This document shows, piece by piece, positions 46,222 through 54,129 of a stretch of DNA of 64,000 nt. This DNA is from Brachybacterium fresconis (lineage in GTDB: Bacteria > Actinomycetota > Actinomycetes > Actinomycetales > Dermabacteraceae): positions 2,728,001 to 2,792,000 of the forward strand of contig NZ_JAGIOC010000001.1 in the NCBI RefSeq assembly GCF_017876515.1, in the 5' to 3' direction. The notes under the pieces were generated by a model that was given only the letters and a program-made list of their open reading frames with translations, did not search any database and was not told the DNA's origin. The position numbers were made by a program, and so were the translations under genes. Every line of letters begins with the position of its first letter. Position 1 is the stretch's first letter.

Positions 46222-47712
46222 TCAGCGCATGCTCTCGGCCTCCTCGAAGGCATCCTCGATATCAGACGGGTCGATGCGCCGACGGGCGACTGCGACGTAC
46301 AGCACCGTCGCGATCAGCACGGCCGGGACCCCCACCAGGGCGGCGATCTGCATGCTGGGTCGCACGGTCACGGTCGCAAAGACCGCCAGCAGCCCCACGA
46401 GGCCCGCTCCTGCGGCGAGGATCCCGCCGGGCATCCGGAAGGTCGCGCCCGTGATCCCGCTGCGGCGGAATCGGATGTAGGTGATCAGGATCAGCGCCCA
46501 CACCATGATCACGGCGAACACCACGAGGCTCATCATGTAGCCGAACACGCCGCCCACGCCGCTGAAGGCGAGCAGCGCCGCGCCCACCAGCCCGATCGAG
46601 CTCAGGGCGATGCCGACCACCGGCACCCGGCGGGCCGTGGTCACGGCCGCGAAGCGCGGGGCGAGCCCGTCGGCGGCCAGGGAATGGATCATGCGGCTGC
46701 CGGCGTAGAGGTTCGCGTTGGCGGCCGACAACGCCGCGATCAGCACCAGCACGTTCGTGATGTCCGCGGCCCCGGGGATCCCGATCCGGTCGAAGACCAT
46801 GACGAACGGGGAGGTGGCCACCTCCTCCCCGGTCCCGGCGGCCTGACGCCACGGCACCAGGCACAGGACGATGCCGATGCAGAAGACGTAGAAGAACGCC
46901 AGGCGCACGATGGTGGTGCGGGCGGCGGTGCGGATGGACCGGGCGGGGTCCTTCGCCTCGGCGGCGGTGATGGACAGCAGCTCGATGCCGCCGAAGGAGA
47001 ACATCACGACCGACAGCGCGATCCACACCGGGGCCCAGCCCATCGGGGCGAAGCCCCCGTCGGCGGTCAGTTCGACGAATCCGGAGGCCGGGGCGCTCGG
47101 CAGCCCGAAGATCACCAGCACGGCGCCGATCACGATGAAGACGAACACCGCGATGACCTTGATCGAGGACAGCACGAACTCCACCGCGCCGAAGGACCCG
47201 ACGCTGGAGAGGTTGATCGCGAGGATCACCGCGGCGAACAGGATGATCCCTGCCCACAGCGGGATCGCAGGCACCCAGTAGGCGAGGTAGGCGGCGCAGG
47301 CCACGAGCTCGGCGCCGGTCACGCAGACGGTGACGATCCAGTACAGCCACCGCGAGAGGTAGCCCCAGAACGGGGAGAGGTAACGGGCGGCGAGGGTGCC
47401 GAAGCCGCCACGCACGGGATGGCGCGAGGCCATCTCCCCCATCGCCAACGCCACGGAGGCGGCGATCAGGGAGCCCAGCGCGAAGGAGATGATCACGGCG
47501 GGGCCGGCGATACCGATCGCCTCGCCGGAGCCGAGGAAGAGCCCGGTGCCCAGCGCCGAGCCCATGGCGATCATCGCCATCTGCCCGTGGCCGAGGGACC
47601 GGGCGAGGGATCCGTCGTGCTGCCCGGTCGCGGCGTCAGGGCGCGCGGAGGCCGGGGAGGAGGTGTCGTTGCGTCGAGAGGTCACCGCACGAGGGTAGCC
47701 CGCGTGGCGCAT
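46222..47712 (-). CDS. Amino acid permease (APC superfamily)
   Basis: A 496-residue transporter with about twelve transmembrane helices. The first helix contains the conserved GSALGTGLFLGSG (near residue 52), the substrate-site glycine-rich segment of amino acid-polyamine-organocation permeases. A later FSFGGIELLSITAAEAKDP motif is typical of the AAT subfamily (D-alanine, proline, GABA-type permeases). The start at 47712 is uncertain: a GTG at 47685 would also fit and no strong ribosome binding site is visible. The C-terminal tail is acidic (EDAFEEAESMR). Substrate unknown. Confidence 0.8.
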   Translation of the reverse strand: MRHAGYPRAVTSRRNDTSSPASARPDAATGQHDGSLARSLGHGQMAMIAMGSALGTGLFLGSGEAIGIAGPAVIISFALGSLIAASVALAMGEMASRHPVRGGFGTLAARYLSPFWGYLSRWLYWIVTVCVTGAELVACAAYLAYWVPAIPLWAGIILFAAVILAINLSSVGSFGAVEFVLSSIKVIAVFVFIVIGAVLVIFGLPSAPASGFVELTADGGFAPMGWAPVWIALSVVMFSFGGIELLSITAAEAKDPARSIRTAARTTIVRLAFFYVFCIGIVLCLVPWRQAAGTGEEVATSPFVMVFDRIGIPGAADITNVLVLIAALSAANANLYAGSRMIHSLAADGLAPRFAAVTTARRVPVVGIALSSIGLVGAALLAFSGVGGVFGYMMSLVVFAVIMVWALILITYIRFRRSGITGATFRMPGGILAAGAGLVGLLAVFATVTVRPSMQIAALVGVPAVLIATVLYVAVARRRIDPSDIEDAFEEAESMR

Positions 47713-47829
47713 CGCGGACGATGCCCGCCCGCGCGCCGGCTGACCACCAGTCCCGGGACCCGGCGGATGTCGGTGCTCATCGACGAGCACCACAGCGGAC
47801 CGACGCGTCGAGATCGACGTCTCCACCAG

Positions 47830-47890
47830 ATCGAGACCGACCTTCGGAACATCTTCCTCGAGTGAAAGTGTTCCGAAGGTCGGTCTCGAT
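47830..47890. terminator. 22-bp perfect inverted repeat between rplI and the permease gene
   Basis: Arms 47830-47851 and 47869-47890 are perfect reverse complements over 22 bases, with a 17-base loop. The left arm begins ATCGAGACCGACC. The stem is large for an intrinsic terminator, and no T-run follows. It sits about 80 bases past the end of rplI. It may terminate the ribosomal protein operon or be a site for a protein. Confidence 0.6.
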
Positions 47891-47901
47891 GGCAGGAGAC
47901 G

Positions 47902-47924
47902 GCAGTACGTCGATCAGGCCTTGG
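47902..47924. repeat. Duplicate of the rplI-end half of the hairpin element
   Basis: A 23-base direct repeat of 47957-47979 (GCAGTACGTCGATCAGGCC then TTGG). It contains a second GATCAGGC arm at 47912-47919, which can pair with GCCTGATC at 47931-47938 (loop 11) in competition with the main hairpin. It extends a few bases into the last codons of rplI in the original copy, which suggests a short duplication of the gene end. Confidence 0.8.
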
Positions 47925-47930
47925 TCAGCC

Positions 47931-47974
47931 GCCTGATCTCCTACCGCTCGGATCTCGCAGTACGTCGATCAGGC
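47931..47974. repeat. Two-copy hairpin element, copy 2 (rplI end)
   Basis: Arms GCCTGATC (47931-47938) and GATCAGGC (47967-47974) enclose a 28-base loop that matches that of copy 1 at 22345-22386 in 24 positions. The right arm contains the rplI stop codon (47969-47971, minus strand). The stem differs from copy 1 at one base pair, by a compensatory change. Confidence 0.8.
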
Positions 47975-48445
47975 CTTGGCGGCGGGGGCGCCCTTGGCCG
48001 CGACGACCTGCAGGGCGAGGGTCGCGAAGACGTCCTCGTGCAGGCGCACGGTGGCCTTGTGCTCGCCGAGCGAGCGGATCGGCGTCGGGAACTCGACGGT
48101 GCGACGGTCGATGTCCTTGTCGAACATCGCCTTCACGCCCTCGGCGACCTCCTTGGAGGCCACGGCGCCGAAGAGGCGGCCGTTGTCCCCAGCGCGCTCG
48201 GAGAGCACGACGGGCTTGGACTCGAGGGTCGCCTTGAGGGCCTGGGCCTCGTCGAGGCTGGCGATCGCACGCTTGCCGCGGGCCGCGCGGATCTGGTCGA
48301 GCTGACGCTGACCGCCCTTGGTCCACGGGGTGGCGAGACCGCGGGGCAGCAGGAAGTTGCGCGCGAAGCCGTCGCGGACGTCGACGACGTCCCCGGCGGT
48401 ACCGAGCCCCGTGACCTCGTGGGTGAGGATGAGCTTGCTGGTCAT
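47969..48445 (-). CDS. rplI: 50S ribosomal protein L9
   Basis: A 158-residue L9 of normal length with the N-terminal RNA-binding domain (LILTHEVTGLGTAGDVVDVRDGFARNFLLPRG) and the long helix linker into the C-terminal domain. GAAGGGAAGC precedes the ATG at 48445. It is the last gene of the rpsF-ssb-rpsR-rplI operon, after rpsR by 17 bases. Its stop codon is inside the hairpin element of 47931-47974, which could influence the end of this operon's transcript. Confidence 0.97.
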   Translation of the reverse strand: MTSKLILTHEVTGLGTAGDVVDVRDGFARNFLLPRGLATPWTKGGQRQLDQIRAARGKRAIASLDEAQALKATLESKPVVLSERAGDNGRLFGAVASKEVAEGVKAMFDKDIDRRTVEFPTPIRSLGEHKATVRLHEDVFATLALQVVAAKGAPAAKA

Positions 48446-48462
48446 ATGCTTCCCTTCCTCGC

Positions 48463-48699
48463 TCAGCGGCCGGAGGTCGAGTACGGCAGGAGAGCGATCT
48501 CGCGGGCGTTCTTCACGGCCTTCGCGATCTTGCGCTGCTCCTGGACGGTGACGCCGGTGACCCGACGGGCACGGATCTTGCCGCGGTCGGAGACGAATTT
48601 GCGCAGCAGCGCGGCGTCCTTGTAGTCGACGGTCTCGAGACCGGCGGCCTTCAGCGGGTTCAGCTTCTTCTTCGGGGGACGAAGTGAGGGCTTGGCCAT
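48463..48699 (-). CDS. rpsR: 30S ribosomal protein S18
   Basis: A 78-residue S18. It carries the hallmark core [19 protein letters not shown] and [29 protein letters not shown]. The N-terminal PPKKKLNP segment is basic, and there are no zinc-ligand cysteines, so this is the zinc-free form. The ATG at 48699 is preceded by GAAGGAGC. It sits between ssb and rplI in the usual order, and pairs with S6 on the ribosomal platform. Confidence 0.97.
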   Translation of the reverse strand: MAKPSLRPPKKKLNPLKAAGLETVDYKDAALLRKFVSDRGKIRARRVTGVTVQEQRKIAKAVKNAREIALLPYSTSGR

Positions 48700-48822
48700 C
48701 GTGGTGCTCCTTCTTTCTGAGGGGAGCCCGGGCATGCACCCGGGATGGAATGGATCTGGAACTGCAGCGATCGAGTCGGTCGGCCTCACGAGCTCAGGCT
48801 CGTGCGGCGTCCCCGGTCACGA

Positions 48823-49371
48823 TCAGAAGGGAGGGTCGTCGTACCCGCCCTGGTTGCCGCCACCGGCCCACGGATCGGCGGCAGGGGCGCCCTGGGGCGC
48901 GTTGTTGTAACCGCCCTGACCGCCGTAACCACCCTGGCCACCGCCCTGCGGCGCACCCTGCGGGGCACCGCCGCCGAAGCCGCCCTGACCGCCGCGTCCG
49001 CCGCCGCGCTGGACCTTGTTGGCCTTCGCGGTCGCGTAGCGCAGCGAGGGGCCGATCTCGTCGACGTCGAGCTCGATGCTGGTGCGGTTGTTGCCCTCAC
49101 GGTCGGTGAAGGAGCGCTGCTTCAGGCGGCCCTGTGCGACGACGCGGGCGCCCTTCTCCAGCGACTCGGCCACGTTCTCCGCGGCGTCGCGCCAGATGGA
49201 GCAGCGCAGGAACAGAGCCTCGCCGTCCTTCCACTCGTTCGCCTGACGGTCGAACATGCGCGGGGTGGACGCGATGGTGAACGACGCGACCGCGATGCCG
49301 GACTGCGTGAAACGCAGCTCGGGATCAGCGGTGAGGTTGCCGATCACCGTGATGACGGTGTCATTCGCCAT
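48823..49371 (-). CDS. ssb: Single-stranded DNA-binding protein
   Basis: A 182-residue SSB. The OB fold occupies about residues 1-115 ([41 protein letters not shown]). A Gly/Gln/Pro-rich disordered linker with [12 protein letters not shown] repeats follows. The C-terminal tip is YDDPPF, a conservative form of the DDDIPF interaction tail that binds DNA repair and replication partners. It lies between rpsF and rpsR, the standard arrangement, so it is probably expressed with them. Confidence 0.97.
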   Translation of the reverse strand: MANDTVITVIGNLTADPELRFTQSGIAVASFTIASTPRMFDRQANEWKDGEALFLRCSIWRDAAENVAESLEKGARVVAQGRLKQRSFTDREGNNRTSIELDVDEIGPSLRYATAKANKVQRGGGRGGQGGFGGGAPQGAPQGGGQGGYGGQGGYNNAPQGAPAADPWAGGGNQGGYDDPPF

Positions 49372-49427
49372 GGGTGCTCCTTAGCTCCAGGGGCTTCAGG
49401 TGTGGTGCGGGGGTCAGTGACCGGAGG

Positions 49428-49718
49428 TCACCGGGCGTCGAGACGCATGACCTTGGTGCGCATGACGGACTCGTTGAGCCCGAGCTGGCGGTCCAGCTCC
49501 TGCGAGGTCTCGGCCTTCGCGGTGAAGGTGAAGACGATGTAGATGCCCTCGACCTTCTTGTCGATCTCGTAGGCGAACTTCCGCTTGCCCCAGATGTCGA
49601 CGTTGTCGATGGAGCCACCCTCGTTGGGGATGACCTGCACGAGCTTCTCGAAGGTCTCGGTGATGGTCCGCTCGTCGACGGACGGGTCGAGGATCACGAC
49701 CATTTCGTACTTACGCAT
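49428..49718 (-). CDS. rpsF: 30S ribosomal protein S6
   Basis: A 96-residue S6 beginning MRKYEMVVILDPSVDERTI, with the conserved DIWGKRKFAYEI and the RLD ending. The ATG at 49718 has a strong AGGAGGTGG site. It heads the operon with ssb, rpsR and rplI. S6 and S18 form a heterodimer on the 30S platform. Expression of this operon is usually autoregulated by S6:S18 in many bacteria, but no leader structure could be recognised here. Confidence 0.97.
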   Translation of the reverse strand: MRKYEMVVILDPSVDERTITETFEKLVQVIPNEGGSIDNVDIWGKRKFAYEIDKKVEGIYIVFTFTAKAETSQELDRQLGLNESVMRTKVMRLDAR

Positions 49719-50043
49719 GTTCTGGTACCCACCTCCTGTGGTCTCTACGGCCACGGTCTCTCCGTGGCAGGAGGGTTCATGCCATCCGCGCGGGCGTCGG
49801 CGACGCACGCCACGGACCGGCCAAGCCTACCTGTCACCTCCGTCGGGGACCAGGGGCGGGCGCGACGTGCGCCCGGGGTCACAACCGGCCCCGGGGCGGC
49901 GAGGACCTCGCGCGCCTCCCGCCGGGGCCTGACATCGATGTCAGGCTCTGATCTCAGGCGCTCGAATCATGGCCCCACGGTGATGGTCGTGGTCGTCACG
50001 GCACCGTCCGTCGTCCTCCCATCGATGTCAGGTACTTCCCTGG
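49719..50043. other. Intergenic region between rpsF and the siderophore operon
   Basis: About 325 bases. It should hold the promoter of the rpsF operon near its left side, but no clear -10/-35 could be picked. It holds an 18-bp palindrome (49928-49945) and a second, partial copy of its ATCGATGTCAGG sequence at about 50022-50033. No gene is apparent. Confidence 0.5.
49928..49945. promoter_or_regulatory. 18-bp perfect palindrome upstream of rpsF
   Basis: CCTGACATCGATGTCAGG is a perfect palindrome, and a half copy (ATCGATGTCAGG) recurs about 80 bases downstream. It could be an operator for a dimeric regulator of the rpsF operon or a hairpin at the end of the siderophore operon, which also points here. 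No family is assigned. Confidence 0.4.
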
Positions 50044-50844
50044 TCAGCGATCGCGACGGATCGGCACCACCATCGGCGAACCGCTCTGCGGGTCGGCCGC
50101 GATCTGCGCGCGCAGTCCGAACACCTCGGCCACCAGCTCCTGACAGAGCACCTCCTCGGGCGCGCCGGAGGCGACGATCCGGCCGGAGTCCATCACCACC
50201 AGGTGGTCGGCGTAGCGGGCGGCCTGGTTGAGGTCGTGCAGGACGGTGACGACGGTGCGCCCCTGCTCACGCATGTCCTGGCACAGATGCAGCACATCGA
50301 TCTGGTGGGCGACGTCGAGGAAGGAGGTGGGCTCGTCCAGCAGCACGTACTCGGTGTCCTGGGCGAGGACCATCGCGACCCACACCCGCTGGCGCTGCCC
50401 TCCGGACAGACCCGCCACCGGGCGCTCGGCGATCTGCCCGACGCCGGTGGCGGCGAGGGCGGACGCGACCGCCTCGTCGTCCCCGGGCGACCACTGCCGC
50501 AGCGGCGAGTGGTACGGGTGGCGGCCCCGTCCCACCAGGGCCCGCACCGTGATGCCCTCGGGGACGACCGGGTCCTGCGGCAGCAGAGCGATGCGTCGGG
50601 CGACGGCCTTCGGCCACCAGCGGGCGAGCGGCCGCTCATCGAGCAGGGCCGCTCCGGCCCGCGGGCGCAGGGTGCGCGCGAGGGTCTTCAGCAGCGTGGA
50701 CTTGCCGCAGCCGTTGGGGCCGATCACCGCGGTGAAGGCGCCGCGCGGGACCGTGAAGTCGAGGCCGGCCAGGACGGGCCTCTCGCCGTAGGCGACGGTC
50801 GCCGCGGCCAGACGCAGGGACGAGGCGGTATCGGGTGCGCTCAT
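50044..50844 (-). CDS. Ferric-siderophore ABC transporter ATPase
   Basis: A 266-residue FepC/FecE-type ATPase. Walker A is GPNGCGKSTLLK (near residues 44-55). The signature is LSGGQRQRVW, and Walker B with the following switch residues is YVLLDEPTSFLD. The ATG at 50844 overlaps the upstream permease stop by four bases (ATGA), so the start is firm. It powers iron-siderophore uptake with the two permeases and the binding protein upstream. The last gene of the operon. Confidence 0.95.
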   Translation of the reverse strand: MSAPDTASSLRLAAATVAYGERPVLAGLDFTVPRGAFTAVIGPNGCGKSTLLKTLARTLRPRAGAALLDERPLARWWPKAVARRIALLPQDPVVPEGITVRALVGRGRHPYHSPLRQWSPGDDEAVASALAATGVGQIAERPVAGLSGGQRQRVWVAMVLAQDTEYVLLDEPTSFLDVAHQIDVLHLCQDMREQGRTVVTVLHDLNQAARYADHLVVMDSGRIVASGAPEEVLCQELVAEVFGLRAQIAADPQSGSPMVVPIRRDR

Positions 50845-51854
50845 GCGTCGGACCTCTTCCATTCGGCGAGCAGGAGGTAGCCCAGATAGACGCCGCCCAG
50901 GCCGGCGGTGATGACGCCGACGGGGAGGTCCTTGACCGGGGCCACGTGCTGGACGGCGAGGTCGGCCAGCACCATGATCAGCGCCCCGACCAGCGCGGAC
51001 AGCACGAGCTGCGGGCCGGGGGCGCCGGCCGAACGGCGGGCGATATGGGGGGCGGCCAGGGCCACGAAGGAGACGGGGCCGGCGACCGCGACCGCTGCCG
51101 CCGCCAGCAGCACGGACAGGCCGATCGCCGCGGTCCGGGTGCGCAGGGCGGAGCCGCCGAGAGCGTCGGCCAGCTCATCGCCCAGGTCCATCATCCGCAG
51201 GTCGTGGGAGACCAGCGCGATCCCGGGGATCAGCACCACCAGGGCGATGCCGATCAGCGCGGCCTGGTCGAGGCTGCGGGAGTTCAGGGTGCCCACCAGG
51301 TAGCCGGCGAGCTGGGAGGAGCGGTCCCGCAGGGCGACGGCCACGACGTACTGCGTCACGGCCAGCGCCATCGCGGAGACCCCGATGCCGGTGATGATCA
51401 CGCGGGCCGGGGAGGCGAAGCCGAGGCCGGTGGAGACGTGGACGAGGCCGATGGCCGCGGCGGCTCCGAGCAGGGCGCCCACGGGGGCGGGCACCAGGCC
51501 CGGGGCCAGCAGGGTCGACAGAGCCACCCCGGCACCGGCGCCGGCCCCGATGCCGATCACATCGGGGCTGCCCAAGGGGTTGCGGGTGACGGTCTGGAAC
51601 AGTGCTCCGGCCAGCCCGAGGGCGATGCCCGCGCCGATGCCGACCAGCAGACGGGGCCCGCGCAGGCGCTCCAGCACGAAGGTGACCTTCGTGCCGGCAT
51701 CACCCCGCGCCGCGGAGACCAGCTCGCCGGGCCGGACCCCGAGCTCGCCCCAGGCCAGGGTGGCCACGGCCCCGGCGAGGATCGCCGCGATCACCGCAGC
51801 CCCGATGGCCAGCGGGCGGGACCTCAGCGCCCGGGAGATCAGCGCGCGATCCAT
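50841..51854 (-). CDS. Ferric-siderophore ABC transporter permease (FecCD family), second subunit
   Basis: A 337-residue integral membrane protein with about ten hydrophobic helices. It shows family motifs such as VTRNPLGSPDVIGIGAGAG (the coupling region) and GPVSFVALAAPHIARR, which contacts the ATPase. It starts at an ATG overlapping the first permease stop (TGATG). It probably forms the heterodimeric channel with the preceding permease. Confidence 0.95.
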   Translation of the reverse strand: MDRALISRALRSRPLAIGAAVIAAILAGAVATLAWGELGVRPGELVSAARGDAGTKVTFVLERLRGPRLLVGIGAGIALGLAGALFQTVTRNPLGSPDVIGIGAGAGAGVALSTLLAPGLVPAPVGALLGAAAAIGLVHVSTGLGFASPARVIITGIGVSAMALAVTQYVVAVALRDRSSQLAGYLVGTLNSRSLDQAALIGIALVVLIPGIALVSHDLRMMDLGDELADALGGSALRTRTAAIGLSVLLAAAAVAVAGPVSFVALAAPHIARRSAGAPGPQLVLSALVGALIMVLADLAVQHVAPVKDLPVGVITAGLGGVYLGYLLLAEWKRSDA

Positions 51855-52939
51855 CAGGTCGTCACCTTCCCGCGCCGTACGGACCACAGCAGGAACGGGG
51901 CGCCGAGGAACGCCGTGACCACCCCGACCATCAGCTCCTGGGGGCGGACGATCACCCGGGCGAGGACGTCGGAGCCCAGCAGCAGGGCGGCCCCCAGCAG
52001 CAGGCAGATCGGCAGCTGCCAGCGATGATCGCTGCCCACGAGACCGCGCGCCAGGTGAGGGACGGCGAGGCCGACGAAGGCGATCGGTCCGACGGCCGCG
52101 GTGGCGGCGGCCGCCAGCAGGGTCGCGGCCAGGATCGCACCGGTGCGCAGCAGTCCCACCGGCGTGCCGAGCGAGGTGGCGACGTCATCGCCCAGGGCCA
52201 GCAGGTTCAGGCCCGGCGCGACCCCGACCGCCAGCACCAGGCCGAGCACGAGCGCCGGAGCGACGGCGGCGAGGGTGGCATAGGAGGAGCCGGCCAGCGA
52301 GCCCACCACCCAGTGGCGGTAGGAGTCGAAGACGTCGGGGCGGGTCAGGATCATCGCCTGGATGTACGCATACAGCACGGCGGAGATCACGGCGCCGGCC
52401 AGGATCAGCGGCACGACGGAGTGGGAGCCCGCGGGCCGGCCCAGCAGATGGACCACCACCACGGCGAGCAGCGCCCCGGGCAGGGCGACCCAGACGGTCG
52501 CTCCGCCGCCGGAGAAGCCCCAGAAGGCGGTCGCGGTCACCACCGCGGCGGAGGCGCCGCTGGTCACGCCCAGCAGGCCCGGTTCGCCGAGCGGATTGCG
52601 GGTAACCCCCTGGATGAGGAGCCCGGACGCGGCCAGGGCGGCCCCGACGACGGCGCCGAGCACCGTACGGGGCTCCCGGGCGGCGACCACCTGTCGCAGA
52701 TGCTCCTGCCCGCCCCCGCGCAGGGCGGTCCACACCTCCGACGGGCTCGCGGCTCGCGCCCCGAGTGCGAGGCTCGCTGTCGCGGCGATCCCGAGCAGCA
52801 CGATGACCGCCATCAGCACCAGCCAGGGTGAGAGGCGTCGGGCCCCGTCCACCTCGAACGCGGCAGGCCCGGGCTCGACCGACGGCCCGGCCGACAGGTC
52901 GTCGGCCGGGGCATGCGGGGCGAACTCGGTCCTGCTCAC
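51854..52939 (-). CDS. Ferric-siderophore ABC transporter permease (FecCD family), first subunit
   Basis: A 361-residue membrane protein. A 30-residue cytoplasmic N-terminus is followed by about ten helices, with VTRNPLGEPGLLGVTSGASA and GPIAFVGLAVPHLARGLVG, the same coupling motifs as the other permease. The start at 52939 lies one base after the stop of the binding-protein gene. Together with the second permease it forms the translocation channel for the iron-siderophore complex. Confidence 0.95.
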   Translation of the reverse strand: MSRTEFAPHAPADDLSAGPSVEPGPAAFEVDGARRLSPWLVLMAVIVLLGIAATASLALGARAASPSEVWTALRGGGQEHLRQVVAAREPRTVLGAVVGAALAASGLLIQGVTRNPLGEPGLLGVTSGASAAVVTATAFWGFSGGGATVWVALPGALLAVVVVHLLGRPAGSHSVVPLILAGAVISAVLYAYIQAMILTRPDVFDSYRHWVVGSLAGSSYATLAAVAPALVLGLVLAVGVAPGLNLLALGDDVATSLGTPVGLLRTGAILAATLLAAAATAAVGPIAFVGLAVPHLARGLVGSDHRWQLPICLLLGAALLLGSDVLARVIVRPQELMVGVVTAFLGAPFLLWSVRRGKVTT

Positions 52940-52940
52940 C

Positions 52941-53987
52941 TCAGGCCGTGGGGACCTGCGCGATGGCCTCGTCGATCATGGGGAGGTAGCGCTCCAGGGC
53001 CCACGGAACCGTCAGCGGGGTGATGATCGAGGAGCCGGTGACGAAGGAGTGGTCCGTCGGCGCGACGACCGCGCCCGCCTCGATGGCCGGGATCGAGGCG
53101 TAGAGGTCCTGGGCCTCGATCTCCGTGCGGTTGGCCTCGTCGGAGTAGAAGGTGATGATGAGGTCCGAGTCGGCCAGCAGGTCCGCGTTCTCCAGACCGA
53201 TCATGGCCGAATCGGTCCCGGGCACGTCCCACTCGCCCAGCTCCTGGGTGACGGGGTCGACGGTGAGGCCGAGCGCACGGACCATCGCCACCCGCTGCTC
53301 GTCCTCGTAGAAGACGCCGAGAGTGCCGGGACCGGAGTTGTAGATGAAGGAGAAGGTGTAGTCGGCGTACTCCGGCTGCGCGGCCTTCTCGAATCGCGCG
53401 TGGATCTCCTCGATCAGGCCGGCGGCGGGCTCGTCCTCGCCCAGGGCCTTCCCGATCGTGGTGATCTGCTCCTGCCAGGTGATCACCCAGGGCTGCTCGG
53501 CGTAGGCGACGGTGGGGGCGATGTCGGTGAGGATGTCGAACTGTTCCTGGGTCACGCCGGACCAGGGCGCGAGGATGACGTCGGGCGCGAGCGCGAGGAC
53601 CGCCTCGACGTCGAGCTCGGTGCCGCCCGTGAACTGCTCGGGCAGGTCAGCACCGGCCTCGGTGACCGCCTCGTGGATCCACGGCAGGTAGCCGGTGTCG
53701 TCCGCGCCCCAGGCGTACTCCTCGATGCCGACGGGGATGATCCCCAGCGCGATGGCAGTCTCCGCCGATCCCTGGCCGAGGGTGACGATCCGCTGCGGCT
53801 TCTCCGTGATCTCGGCGCTGCCCAGCGCGTGCTCGATCGTCACCGGCGCGAAGCCTCCCGACCCGCCGCCGTCGGAGGCACCGGAGCCGTCGCCGTCACC
53901 CTCCGCGCTGCAGGCGGCGAGCGCGAGCGGTGCGACGAGGACACCACCGAGCCAGGCGCGGCGGGTCGGACGGGTGGGGACGGTCAT
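52941..53987 (-). CDS. Iron-siderophore substrate-binding lipoprotein
   Basis: A 348-residue FecB/BtuF-type binding protein. The signal region has a twin-arginine-like RRAWLGG and a lipobox LALAAC with the lipidated cysteine at residue 26, followed by a Gly/Ser/Asp-rich linker. The binding domain has KPQRIVTLGQGSAETAIALG and LDVEAVLALAPDVILA, typical of siderophore-binding proteins. It is the first gene of the operon and lies behind an IdeR/DtxR box. No biosynthesis genes are next to it, so it probably takes up imported siderophores. Confidence 0.95.
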   Translation of the reverse strand: MTVPTRPTRRAWLGGVLVAPLALAACSAEGDGDGSGASDGGGSGGFAPVTIEHALGSAEITEKPQRIVTLGQGSAETAIALGIIPVGIEEYAWGADDTGYLPWIHEAVTEAGADLPEQFTGGTELDVEAVLALAPDVILAPWSGVTQEQFDILTDIAPTVAYAEQPWVITWQEQITTIGKALGEDEPAAGLIEEIHARFEKAAQPEYADYTFSFIYNSGPGTLGVFYEDEQRVAMVRALGLTVDPVTQELGEWDVPGTDSAMIGLENADLLADSDLIITFYSDEANRTEIEAQDLYASIPAIEAGAVVAPTDHSFVTGSSIITPLTVPWALERYLPMIDEAIAQVPTA

Positions 53988-54037
53988 GGCTCTCCTGCGG
54001 GTGAGGGACGGGCACGGCCGCCGGACCTGCCGGCGAC

Positions 54038-54056
54038 TTAGGCAAGACTAACCTCA
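54038..54056 (-). promoter_or_regulatory. IdeR/DtxR iron box
   Basis: The 19-base sequence TTAGGCAAGACTAACCTCA (its reverse complement reads toward the operon) closely follows the consensus TWAGGTTAGSCTAACCTWA. It lies 50 bases upstream of the binding-protein start. It predicts iron-dependent repression by an IdeR/DtxR-type regulator. Confidence 0.8.
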
Positions 54057-54129
54057 CGAAATTCGGCAGGGAACACCCGAGGTTCCCGTCGTCGCCGTGA
54101 TCCGGGTAACACAGCGGCCCCGGCGCGGA

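Noticed and set aside
50044..54056. A siderophore biosynthesis cluster
   Set aside because: Only uptake genes are present; no NRPS or NIS synthetase is in the neighbourhood.
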